DNA from: Bedellia somnulentella
Lineage: Eukaryota > Arthropoda > Insecta > Lepidoptera > Bedelliidae
Direction: 5' to 3'
DNA length: 64,000 nt
Assembly: GCA_963576735.1 (NCBI GenBank)
Contig: OY755177.1
Location: 5,084,001 to 5,148,000, forward strand
In this document: piece by piece, positions 24,141 through 38,054 of the stretch
Position numbering within the stretch: position 1 is the stretch's first letter
Layout: the number at the start of each line of letters is the position of its first letter
Notes under the pieces: model-generated
The model's input: only the letters and a program-made list of their open reading frames with translations
Databases searched by the model: none
Told to the model about the DNA's origin: nothing
Made by a program: the position numbers and the translations under genes

Positions 24141-27100
24141 TTAACATTACCATCCACACTAGCTCTATAGATCCCTTTTACCAATTTTCTATCATCCATC
24201 CTCTCTACGAGTATGTGCCCAAACCATCTCAACATTCCTTTTTCTATCTTTCTTACAATATCATCTTTCACACCACACTTTTCACGAATGACGCTATTTC
24301 TCACTCGGTCACACAATCTAACATTACAAATTTTTCTGAGGGACCTCATCTCTACTGCATTCACTCTGCTCTCATGCTTCTTCTGCCACACCCAACATTC
24401 GCTTCCATACATAAGCGTAGGAACAAGAACAGCATCATGCACAGCCATTCGGGCCTTTTCAGACACCGATTGACTGATCATTAGGCTATTCATTGCTCCA
24501 TTTACCGCATTACCCTTTTTCACTCTTCTTTCAATGTCTTCATCACATTTTCCATCCCTTGTAAACAAACTTCCCAGATATACAAACTCCTTCACCTGTT
24601 CCACATCCTTACCATCAATCGCAATCACGCATTCTGTCACATATTCCTGTCTCTCAAAAACCATCGTTTTGGTCTTATCCACATTCACCCTCATTCCCTT
24701 TCTTACAAAAGACTCACATGCAATATTCATCATCTCTTGCAACTCTTCTGCCGATGATGCAAGTAGCACTTGATCGTCAGCATACAAGAGGCATTTAATG
24801 ATGAATCCACCCATTCTTGGTCCATAATCACTTTCACGCAACTCGGTCAAACAGTCATCCATGAACAAATTGAAGAGCCACGGAGAAGCTACACATCCCT
24901 GTCGGACACCCCTAGAGATTCCGAACCAGTCAGTGTTTTCCCCGTTTACTCTTACACATGCACTAGAATCCTCATAGAGTGATACCAATGCACGTATAAG
25001 TTGACTCCCCAAACCGAACTTGGATAACACCTCCCATAAACACTTTCTTACCACCCTATCATACGCCTTCTCTAAATCAATGAAGGAGCAATACACCTTT
25101 TGGTTCTTAGCTAAGAACTTTTCGGTGATGCTCCTTAGAGAGAAGATTTGATCCATACATCCCATTCCTTTCCTAAATCCCGCTTGCACATCCCATATTT
25201 TCTCATCAGTTTCATTCACCACTCTTTCAATCAGTACCTTAGCATACAATTTACCAACAATGCTGAGTAAGCTGATGCCGCGGTAGTTTTTAGCCTCTTG
25301 GTGTGACCCCTTTCCTTTATATAGAGGCACAATCACCGCCTTGCACCAGTCTCGAGGAACTTTGCCACTCGACCAGCATTTTTGGAAAAGGAAGTACAAC
25401 CAAGAAGCCACCAACCCTTTACCAGCCCTCAGCATTTCGATAGTAATCCTATCATACCCTGCCGCCTTCCCTACTTTCATACTTTTCATTGCTTTCATTA
25501 TTTCTTCCATACTAATCTCACTGTCACTGAAATCACCCATCTCTTCGTTCCAATCAACATTACTGTCGATTGGCGAAGAAATGGATGCATCCTCTTTTTC
25601 AAACAGTCCCTCAAAATAATTCTTCCATACCCGTTTCATGCTACTTTCATCCGTCGCCAATTCACCCTGTTCATCTATTATGTACGTATGTTACGTATGT
25701 TAAACTATTTAAAAATTATAGAAATCTAACCACAACAATCTCCAATTTGATTTGTTCTCTTTAATCTTCCATAAGTATCTAAAGAATTGTTTTTTGCTAA
25801 CCTCATAATTTCCTAGTGAATTTAAATCCATTAGTAAACCAACAAAACACTTACATTCGAATACTTCAAGCTCAACAAATACTGATCCGCCGCAGTATCG
25901 AAACCCGGCGTCTCAATAATAGAAATCGGGTCAGTCATCTTCCTGTGATGCTGCATATTGATATCGTGAAGACGCAAAGCCACTTCGAGGGTAAACGTTT
26001 TCTTTGTCGCCATTATTTCGAAGGTATTGAGGGATAACGCTGCTAGTTTTTCTGGATCAGTTACTGAACTGTCTGCTCTATATACGGCAAATGAAAGTTC
26101 TGGAAATTTAAATATGAGGAATTAATGAAGATTTTTTGCCGTGTAGTGTCGGCTTAGAATAGCACTACCCCGTTTCTACCGATGGGTGTACGTAAGAGGC
26201 GACTAACGGTATTGGGGCTTTTAAGGGATTTTTGGGCGATGCGGTTGGAGACCCATCACCAACATCCTTTACTTTTACCATCTTTTCCCCACTCACATTT
26301 CCAAAAGTGGCTGAGGAATTTCTAATTCCTTAGCTCTGGCTACCCCTTCTAGGGATTTATAGCCGTGAGTATATGTTATGTTATGTTTTATGTAATGAAG
26401 ATTGAGTATCTGCGCGGAATAAAGTTTGGAATCGGCTTAAATCCAAAAGTAGAATTAGATTAATACTTCTTGATATCACGTGAGATTATTATCCGCTGGT
26501 GTTCAGAGTACCTATATTTTGTTTGGAAAGTGTACTCACGTAATAGAGGACACTGTCACATGGCTAAGTACAACTTAGTCATAGTGGTTACCTCACGATA
26601 TTTGCCCTAACTGCTAACAACCAAGATAAATTAACCACACATATGACTTTAGAAAAGTTACATTGCTGTAGGCCCGTCTAACGATGTGAACCCACACCTC
26701 TCTGTATGATAGGCGATTGTTCTCCCCACTGAGCTATCACAGTAGATCTCAATCAAATATCAATGATAATACTACTTACGATTAATAACAAAAGCTGCCT
26801 CCAATTCAGTTAGCTGTACAAAATCTTCCTCTTTCACATTGGTGGAAGACGTTTTGGCGCTGCGCCGTTTTTCATTGACGTCCAACAATCTTAGCAGCGA
26901 ACGAGACGTGTCGGCTCGGTTGTCTGATAACTAAGAAAATAATACGAATTACATACATACATACATATACTCACGGCTATAAATCCCTGAACGGGGTAGC
27001 CAGAACTTTGGAATGAGATATTCCTCAGCCACTTTTGGAAGTTGATTTGGGAAAAGATGGTAATAATAAATGTTTTTGGTGACGGGTTTCCAACCACATC

Positions 27101-30100
27101 TCCCAAAAATCACTTTAAAAGACCCTATACCCTTAGTCGCCTCTTACGATCACCCACGGGTAGAAATAGGGTAGTGTTATTCTAAGCCGACACTACACAG
27201 CCAATACGAATTAGTTAGAATGTTATTACCCCTTTCTACCCACGGGTGCCGTAAGAGGCAACTAAGAGTGTGGGGCTTCTGTTAAGTGGTATTGGGCGAT
27301 GCGGTTGGAAACCCATCACCAACGATACTTTATTTCTACCATCTCGTCCCCTATCAATGTGGCTGAGGAGTTTAAATCTCTGAAGCTCTGGCTGCCCTAT
27401 GTATGTATTAATGTTTCATGATTGTTAGACTACAAATCGATTCAGTATGTTTCAGGCCATGTACTATATAATAGATAGAGTGAGGAGGAAAACACATACA
27501 GGTGAATTGAGAACTTTCTTTTTTTAGAAAGTGGAAAATGAATTTTCCTTTAAAATTATTGTTCCATTCGTAAAAGTTCAAAAGAAATAAAAATTTTGAG
27601 ATTTAAAGAGAACAACTGAATAGTAATCGTACTTAAGATGATATAAATTGGTTATTTGTAATGTTATTTTATTACTATTATTTAATTTATATACCTTTGC
27701 TGGTTCTTCTGATCCGGGCAACGGCATACTTATTAATATCTCAAACAGTGTCAGTAATCTGGAAATAAAATGTTACAAATAATATTATTTATATATTTTC
27801 ACACAAAAACTACTTAACCGATCATCATGAAACTTAGTACACATATTCTTGGATGTATAAGAAGTAACATAGGCTACAGGAAATAGTGGATTAGCTAAAT
27901 ATGACAATTAATTTTTGACAGTACGATGTCTGTCGGGTCGGCTAGTATAAAATAAAATAAATTCATACCGCAGTACATTTCTTTTCTTTTAACAAAACCA
28001 ACATCAATTTCAACAAAACGCTTTAACAAAAAAAAACTATATTACCTCTGTTCCGACACACAAACAGCAACCTTCTCCAAGTTAGCCCTCAATTTAACAT
28101 GAGGAAGTCGATGGTCATTAGTCAACAACCACTTTTGTATTCTGATGAAGAGATTCGATGGGTCCATACTTAAATATACTTACGCTATTAGTTCCCATTG
28201 GGGTAGGCAGAGACTATCGATCGCCACCATGCACGATCATGGCAAACCTCTAAAGATTCGTCTACATTCATCAATCTTTTCATATATGCTCTTTTATTCT
28301 TCACACTAAGAACGCCTGCCTTTCAAGCTTATTCTCTATTTGATCTAAATTTATCCTTCGTTTTCCATGGCTCCATTAGATTCAAATTTAAAATTACAAC
28401 AAGAAAAATCTTAATTACCTCTGTTCCGACACACAAACAGCAACCTTCTCCAAGTTAGCCCTCAATTTAACATGTGGAAGTCGATGGTCATTAGTTAACA
28501 AGCACTTTTGTATGCTGATGAAGAGATTCGAAGGCTCCAATAGATGAAGTGGGGTGGCTATCGGAGATGTTATCGCTGAGGCCCAGTCTTCTTTCGCCAT
28601 TGCTACTACAATCTGTGGGGTTGGGTTGGGTTAGAGATTTTGAAATTGAATCTTATAGTAAAAGGGTGATGAAGTTTATACTTGACAAAAAGATTCATGG
28701 CAGACGGTGCAGCAAAATGTGAAAATAAGACAAGGTAAGTCATTTGCTCCCTTTAACTTACGCTGTTTTTGAATGAATTCATAAAATTTTCCGCGGTCCA
28801 TCCCCTCGCATAGCATTTTACGGACAGCCAATGTTAGTCCTACGCATCTCTATTACATAAAAATGTTATAGATATTTAGGGCACCATATACAACGACTCT
28901 CTGCGTCCAGTTGATATAACAATATTATCAATATTCATTATATCAACATTGATTGAGAACTTAAAATGAGCAAGTAGGTTTATGAGTGCGAATCCGCGTT
29001 GTGACGCATGATGGTTCTTCTTGTAAACCAGTTTTACCGAAAACCGACACTTTGTCACACTTAAATATATTTTAAGCCCAGGAAGCCTAGCACGAGCGCT
29101 ATTTTATCGTCACGATATTGGATAGAATGAGACGACAGTATACGATACTATCTAAGTGCGAATGAGATGGCTGTTTTATACCCCGCGATATCTAGTTAAA
29201 ATGTCGCTCGTACTAGCTATGTAGTAGAATTTATAGAATCAGCCCAATCATCCACAAAAAAAAATGCACCTGTATCTCAGTAAGTTGCAACCCGATGTTA
29301 TCGTAACTGTGCTGAGCCACCTCCGCCATGATATCCTCGTCCGCCATCCCGTCTTTGAAAAGCTCGTGGATGTTCAAAGCTTTTTCTGACCGAGGTTCCG
29401 TTTTTACACTGATTGCTCCTAGTTTTACTACCGTGCATGGGACGTCTCTGTAAATGAATATGGTATTTGTTTTTTTTGTAGAGGTAATTTAAATGTTCGT
29501 AAGCACCAGGCAGGGCATGGCACATTTCACGTAGAACCGACGACCGTTGCGGCTTTGGGTTCTTGAGTGGCAGCCACGTACCACAACCATTGTGGATAGG
29601 TAACACATGATGGACCGACGATTTTCTCAAGGTTGCGGGAAGCTGATGGATAAGGGCAGCAAAGGACCGAGCGCTGAGGAAATCGTTGGGGAGAGCGAAG
29701 TTCAGCAGTGGACGCCTATTGGCTGATGATGATAACAATAATTTCCGTATCTTTACTCATGGTTATTTTCAATCAAAACGGGATAACTAGAGCCTCGGAT
29801 GTAAAAGCTACTCAGTTTCTTTTGGAAGATGATTGAGGAGGAGATTGTAAAAATTAAGTTTCAAAGCTCTTAGTCACCTCTAACGACACCCGCGGGACAC
29901 CACAAAAAATGTGTAAGCCTTTTTCTAAGCCAACATTATACAGCCAAACATCAGTTCGCCTTCATCAAAGACATCGCCCAAAAACTGGTGCTTAAATTAG
30001 TTTACAAAATGTATCCAACATAATTACTTACTGAGAATATACTCCCTTGAGCGGAACAATAATACAGGACGCCTCAACATTGATATCAATCTCCAAGAAC

Positions 30101-33100
30101 GCATGTTTCTTCACGGCGTATTCGATACCAATTAGCGATTTCTCTTTGAGATGCTCTAATCTGTTTTCAGCTGCTTCTTGTAGCCTGAAAAGTTATTCAT
30201 ATTTATAGTGCAGCCATTTAATAATGTTTTTTAAAGAAACATATTTGTTTAATATCCTACCTCGAAATAAATACTTTTTAAATAATAATAGCTCATAAAA
30301 AGTGGGATGAATTTAAAGAAATAGTAAACTTTTATTGTTGCTCAGTAAAATTGTATACAAATAATAGAGCTTTTTAGTTACCCTTACAAAAATATTATAT
30401 AAAATGGTTATAAATCCTAATTGTCTTTAAAATAAATCCCCCAATAACAAGAATCAGAAACAAAAGCAAGTTAGATTAAAAAATTAAATTCTCTTTATAT
30501 AGTTGATGTTTTCAGTTTAAATAACCTTTGCTTTTTTTGCTTTTGAGTCCAAGGCAGAAGATTTTATTAAATTTATTCTTATTAGGTTACGCTTAATCTA
30601 TTATAATTGATTCAAATTGAAATTCATTTTATTACTGATTTTATTTTCATAGCATTCATAAAACTTTGAAACCAAAAATTATATTGATAGAACTTACGCA
30701 ATCAAAGCAGCGTTGTCAGAAGGCACTTTGAAGACATTGATAATTTCGATGGCAGTCTGCGCATCATAGATCACTCGCAATCCTTTGGCAGACATCCTTA
30801 CGCGAGAATCGCACTTGCTATCTGGAAACATCAAAAATATTCATAAATACCTTACTTACTAAATAATCGAAATTGCTAACTTTACCCAGTACCCAGGAAA
30901 AAAATCCTATGTCTCGAGTCAACCCACAGAGAACTTAAACTAAATAGAGCGGAATTAAACCAATGGTAGTTAAGTTCAAAATTTGTTGAAAAAAATCTGC
31001 TACAAACACATTGACAAAGTAAGTTATCCCTGTACTCTGATTGATTGATTCAATGTTCTGACATTAGTTGGTCATACATTTGCTTCGCTAAGTCAGTGCC
31101 AATAAACTGAACCTATTACGGAAAATGATATTCTTTGTTTCTACTCTATTTAGATAAGTTCGCTATGTGTCAACCAAAAGGAAATAAGATAAGATCTAGA
31201 AAGAAACATGAGCACTACAGTAAGCGCGCAATCATCCGAGTTATTGGGTATTCAAGAAATAAATATTCTCTATATCTATCACGCTTACACTTAACGCTCA
31301 CGGCACACTAGACATTCGATTTATCTATCAACTTTCATGACCACACTACTCAGTTCATAACGCGCCTATTATAGTTTGTTTTATAAAGTAAAGGGTTCAA
31401 GATTTTACTTTGACTACCAATACTTGTACTTACCAAGTGGACTAGTCTCAAAAGTGAGATCGACTAACTGCGAGGCATCCGCGTTTCCGTAAGCAAACGC
31501 GATCTGTGGTTTCACTCCGTTCTGCTCCAAACCCGACAGTGTGAAGTCACGGAGACTTACGTCCAGTCTATAAAACATATAAATACATATTTAAATGAAT
31601 TGAAAATTATTTAAATTTGAATATTAGATCAAGTTTGATCGAGAGATTTGTAGCCAATATTAATAAAATTAGGGTAAGATAGTTGCAAGTCACGCAAGGG
31701 AAGCCAGAGCTACAGAATTAGATATTCCTTAGCTGAATAAGCACAAAAAGACACAAGAAAAAAAAACAATTTGAATTGAGAACCTATTTTTCTTGAAGTC
31801 GGTTGAAAAGCAAGGGCATTGAACTAGTTCAAGCCGCTTAAAATATTCAGGCAAACCAATCGTATTTCCTACACTCCTTACCATTTTCCCTGACATATTG
31901 CAAGAAATATCACAACCAAAAGTCCACTACTTACCTAATCGCACTAGCGCTAGGCCGCTGTTTCACCCCCAAAGCCGACGTATCGACGCACGCATGTAAA
32001 ACTGTGACGTTACCATCGTTCACTGTTACTTTCAACTTTAACAGTAACAAATATCACAACCACACTTCAATTCAAATACTTCAAGAACACTTACCTAATC
32101 GCACTAGCACTAGGCCGCTGTTTAACCCCCAAAGCCACCGTATCGACGCACGCGTGTAAAACTGTGACGTCACCATCGTTCACTGTTACTTGTAATTTCG
32201 ATAGTAAGAAACTGACGTCAGCGGCGACGTATTCAAGAGGAATATCCACCGGGGCCAAGTTTTCGTGGTAATCTATCGCTCGGTATAGCTTCTGTTTCTC
32301 TTCTGGGGTTATTTGGTTCTGGATTTTTTCCACTGGAAATGAATTATAAGGATATGTAAGAAATAGGTAGAAATTAATGTGGAAGATAGTTTTATTAGAC
32401 TTATATATAAGCCGTAAAGTTAGGCGCTATAACAATTAATGTGTTAAATGTGATTATTAATAAAAAAATAAGTAAACTATTATTAATTCTCAACCACATT
32501 TCAAAAGATGAAACAGCACCAGATAGTCTAATATAAGATCGTCGGGTCTGAGTTAAAATGGCACTTGTATTTATAATACAGTACTTTTTTATCAATATAG
32601 CTGTGTGGCTTAAAACAGCACTAATTCATTTCTTGTAGTGAGTGTCCGTAAAAGATGACTAAGGTATATGGGTTTGTGGAGGAAAAGAGAAGATCTTCCT
32701 CCAGGCGGTGGTATGCCTGGGGACCGCGGTCCAACTGTATTAAGATGGAACTTGTATATATAGTAAACATTTTAGAAACTTCGATTGCGCGATGTACGAT
32801 TTGTATGGCGAGTCTTGATGACGCGAGTGACGTATATCGCTTGGTTACATGTTGCTGTGGAATGTGATTCTTCTTGCACTGTCAGCGTTTATATGTAGTG
32901 CGCGTCATTGTATACTGGTGTTTTTGGGTGATGCTGTAGATACTCATTACCAATAACCTTTATTTTACAAACTTTAATCCATACATTTTCCAAAAGTGGC
33001 AGAGGAATTTCTTATTCTGAAGCTCTGACTACACCTTCTGGGGATTTATAGCCATGATATTATTTGTATGTATTAAATATAACTTACTTATGTTTGACTC

Positions 33101-36100
33101 CGAGGTAGATTCCGCGGAGCCTCTCGAGAACCATCCGAACCAACCTGCCGACTTCGCTTCTCTCTTCTCTCTGATTGATGTTCTTTCAACCTGTCAACAT
33201 TATTAGCTAGATTATTATAATTACAAGGCAAGACTAAGTTTGGTAGGTCATTTACTTTCTTCTCTTCTAGTTTAAGAATTCAACTAAATTACAATACACA
33301 CTTGATAGCTCATTGGGAAGAACACCCTGTTTAAGACAGGAGAGTCAATCTTTAAATTAGCCATAAGGTGTACATACATACATACATATACTCACGGCTG
33401 TAAATCCCTAAAAGGGGTAGCCAGAGCTAAGGAATTAGAAATTCCTCAGCCACTTTTGGAAAGTTGCGTGGGGAAAAGATGGTAAAGTAAAGGTTGTTGG
33501 TGATGGGTCTCCAACCGCATCGCCCAAAAATCCCTTTATAGCCCCAATACCGTTAGTCGTCTCTTACGTACACCCACCGGAAGAAATGGGGTATGCTATT
33601 CTAAGCCGACACTACACAGCAAAGGTGTCTAATTTACAAACCTGATAGGTCAGTAGATAGTTAGTCTCTAGTCGGGCCTAAACCAATGTTTTGTTTCGAA
33701 AGTTATAATGTGTGGTTAAATTATCATTGTTGTTAACGGTGAGAGATAACATATTGGAGAAACCCATGTGACAGTATATTCGTATAAAATGGCGATAAGC
33801 CTTTGCCCAATCATTTGAATGGCCAAGCTAAACGTGGGTACTCTGAACATGAAGTGTAATTTTTCTCGGCTAGTATAAAGAATTCGGTATGCAAAGTTTT
33901 TTTTTGGTATTTATTAAATATTTTTATTCGGTAGTAAACACGAAAATAAAAGACTAATTTGAACATTTTCCATTTAAAATGAGTAATTGTAAAGTTATGA
34001 TTTTTTAAAGATTATTCAACTTTTGTACTTTATGACGTCATCGATTGATAAAATCACGTAGCGACATGCAAATGAAGCGAAATGTTTTATAAAAATGTTG
34101 CTGATTACAAAACATAATACGAATTTTTGATGTCAAATGAAATTATTACGATATTATACTAAACAAACCTATGATTTTCGATATTTTATTAATAAACTGC
34201 AAAACCGTATGTCTGAAACAACATTGAAGGTCAAACACTGTTACAGTTTTTTTTATAAAATAACAGTCATCTTAGCTTCAATTGATATAATTTCAAGAAA
34301 ATATTGTTTATAACCATAATATCTCGAAATAGTTTTGTAATCAGCATCACTTTAGTAAAACTTTGCATACCGAATTATTAGTACCCCTGACACCTCTTTG
34401 GGGATATACGGTCAACTTTAAGTCTTAAGCCTATGCTGAGAATTAGCAATTTCATATATGTCTTTCTAATAATTACCTTCAACTCCACTTCCTGCCGAAT
34501 GACGACCAAATTGAGCAGATCCAATTTCTTCTCGCCGCACTCCAAACAGTTTTGTTGCTGAGCGTTTAGCTTGCCGGACGATATTAACTTCGCTTGGTAT
34601 GCAGCTGCGTAGTCCTGAAATTATAGTTGCTGTTTAATTTTGTGTTCTTAATTATAGTATTGGCTAAAGCATTAACCCATAAAAACATAATCGTACAATA
34701 ACAGATCGTTGCTAAGGGGTCTTTAGCCATATCGCTTAAAAATCGCTAAAAACTCTACAATACCCTATGTATATAAAAAGAATACAAACATAAAAACTTC
34801 CTTTGATCTACTAAGACTGCTACGATAAAAAACATCTCGTTCACTGAGATTTAAACCCTATTAAGAATTTAAATGTTTAGTAAACAATATATATTCCTTA
34901 TTACTATTTGGCTATCCTATCTACCTTACTGCTATCTATGTATATAAAAGAAAGTCGTGTTAGTTACACTATTTCTAACTCCGAACAGATGAACCGTTAT
35001 TGGAGAGGTAGCTCAGAACGAGGAAAAGGACATAGTATATATATCATCATGTATGACATGATAGTCCAGTGGGTAGAACACCCGCCCGAAAACATATGTG
35101 TGGTTAATTTATCATGGTTGTTAACGGTGAGGGAAAACATCGTGAGGAAACCCACATGGCTGAGTTGTACTTAGTCATGTGACAGTGTATTCGTACAAAA
35201 CGGCGATAGGCCTGCCCCCTATCACGTGAGTACACTGTCTAAGCAAAACGTGCGTACCTTCTCTGGACATTAGATGGCGCTGCCATGTGAGTTCAGAAGT
35301 AGTGGTACCTCTGCCAACCCCTTCGGGGATAAACGGCGTGAACATTTATGTTATGTATTATGATATTTATCATCACGCTAAATGATATATAACATCACAC
35401 CAATTGTGCGAAGCCGGGTCGGACCACTAGTATTAAATTTAATAAGGTTACCTTGCACAACTGTCGATGCGCTTGCATATAAAGCCAGGACCAGTTCCTG
35501 CGCGGTCGTCTCACGTGCTCCTCTACAACGCACTGGTACGCGAACTGCCACCACTGCTTGTAATGGCCGCGGTATTGGTTCACGTTGGGGCGCCATTGTC
35601 TGTAATTTACATAAGTATTATTTTAACAGACGCATGCAATGATATTATATATCTATGGCTGGATGTAAGACAAGCCAATGCGAAAGTTGTTAAATTTGGT
35701 AGAAGGTTACGAAAGTACAAAGTGGCAACCTATTTACACTGCCAACTCACTGGCAATTAATGGGTTAAGAAAAAAGAGATGCAGCATCAACAATTCCTGA
35801 AAAGTTGATCAATTCGAATATTTTGGGTGATTGTTAATTACCCATAGTTTCGTCACACGATGCCCAAGGGAAAAAAATGGTAAACTGTCACTACACAACT
35901 AAAACAATAAACCCTTTTTAATTAATAAAATATAAATAATTATAAAAACAAACCTATAAGGCAACGCTTTCCTCATCCTATCAAACGACTCAGCGACCTT
36001 CACAATGTCTTGGTACTGCGCCTTCGTAAGACTGATGGACAAAGTTTCCATATTACAACTTAGTGTCAACTTTGGTATGCTGAACTTCACTTGGTCGGCC

Positions 36101-37971
36101 TCTGGTTTTGGATTCAGCACCATTTTTGCTGTTGCGTTTATTGGGCCCAGTACTGGAATTCATAAATTGGAAGATTAAAAGAAAGAATAGTTTTATTATT
36201 TCGTACTTCGTTTACATTCTATAAAAAAAAGTACTCCTAACGACATGAAAGGTCTAAAATTGTCTCCAAATCATGGTAATGTATAGGGTATTTTTGCATG
36301 AACGTATAGGCGATCTACAGTGGAATGTATCAATATCTAGTTAAAATATTAATCATTTACTATGAGTATATCTAAGCGTAAATAGTATAAGTTCAGCAAC
36401 CTTGCTGTATTTGGAAAACATCGTGAGGAGCCCCAAATGATCGAAAACTACCCACTGTCTTGACCAAACGTCACGAGTTGTTCAGAGAAATTATTTCCGA
36501 AACCACACCTTCGACAATATACGTCGTAGATACTATAGCTATTGTATAAACTTTATTATTAACAAAATTACGCACCATATTTATATCCTTCAGGCACAAA
36601 TGATTTAGTAGCAATGCCATCTTCTAAGAACTGCTTTATAACGTCAGGCGATTTCTTGGAATATAAATCTGCACTTGGATTCCAATAAATAGCAAATCCT
36701 TCGAGCTCGAGCAACTGTAACAGGGTAAATAATTAGTAAATTAAATCAAAAAGGGTTTAGAACAGGTACTAATACTTCTGAACATCACATGTAATTTTTG
36801 TTTACCCACTGTCTTTAATAACGTACAACTCAGCTATGCGGGTTCTTCACGTATTTTCCCTCATCATTAGAACACTTTGAAAAATTTACAACATATATTA
36901 CTTAAGAAAAGACCTGTTGGTATAGGCCTGACTCAGGATTTGAATCCCAAACTCCACATTCTCATGTGATGGTATGTACACTAAGCTATCCAACTAATAA
37001 GTACAGGAGGTCAATTTATGTATAGCTTTTGTTGTCACAGCTCAGTAGAACTCTTGTCCACGCAAACATTGGCAGACTTACATGCACACTCACGGCATGT
37101 CTCAGATATAGGCATACATCGCACAATCAAAGTGTATCAATTCTAAATATAACTACATTTAGTATTATTATATACTAGTGGATCGGGCCCAGCTTCGCAC
37201 GGGTAGCGTAGTTTTAAAAATATCTGAGGTTTCTTCAATCACGGCTCAACCTTTGTGAAATTTAGTGCAATTTATAGCATTCCTGAATAGTGTAGCTTTG
37301 TGATTGTGAAAGCGCTTTAATGAACGGTTCAGTATCTCCGAAACTAAAACCATGCAAACAAACAATCAGAGTTACAAACTTTGCATACATACAGGGAGTA
37401 TATGTATACTCCCGGCTATCTTTTGCGCGCGCAACCATTACTAAAAAAATATCCTTATATTATAGCATTCACGTGCGACGACAGGGCGCGATAGCTAATT
37501 CATGTATAAGTTTGGTTATTCTATACCGATTTCTATGATTCTTTTTTTATTGAATAGGTAATAATGTAAACTTTTTAAATAAGAGATGAATGAGAGAACT
37601 ATAAACGTAAGAGAAAAACAAATATAATCAGAATGCTCCGAACTCCTAAGCTATCAGGAATTACACGTGTTATTATGAGTCAACCATAAAAGATAGACAT
37701 TTGCTGCAGAATGATATTTTTTAGAAAATTTTATGTACAATATTTCCATCATACATGATTTCTATGTAATTATAACCACTAAGGCTGCACACGCGACGGA
37801 AGCTTAAAAAATGGAGTAACTTCCCCCGTTTTCCCAAATTTTCCCAAAATTCCCCTTCACTACTTTGCTGAAAAGTACACTATAACCTGCCCAGGAGTAT
37901 GAAGAATAATTCTACCATGTTTCGTTAAAATCCGTCGAGTAGTTTTTGTTTCCATAAGGAACATACAAACC

Positions 37972-38054
<83 letters not shown>

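Larger units (their letters stand above)
23870..25699 (-). mobile_element. RTE-type LINE, 5'-truncated, with an inverted 3' segment
   Basis: The insert lies between two copies of the 12-base repeat TTAAACTATTTA (23858-23869 and 25700-25711), a target-site duplication. From the right, the minus strand carries the RT ORF. At 24140 it meets an (ATGT)n tract, and the last ~250 bases of the element (23889-24140) follow in plus orientation. The bases around the break are present twice, as a perfect 22-base inverted repeat (23890-23911 and 24141-24162). The whole structure sits in Vps13 intron 18. Confidence 0.85.

Noticed and set aside
29298..29738. 146-codon minus-strand ORF
   Set aside because: It runs antisense across a LINE 3' end and only overlaps Vps13 exon 14 in a wrong frame.
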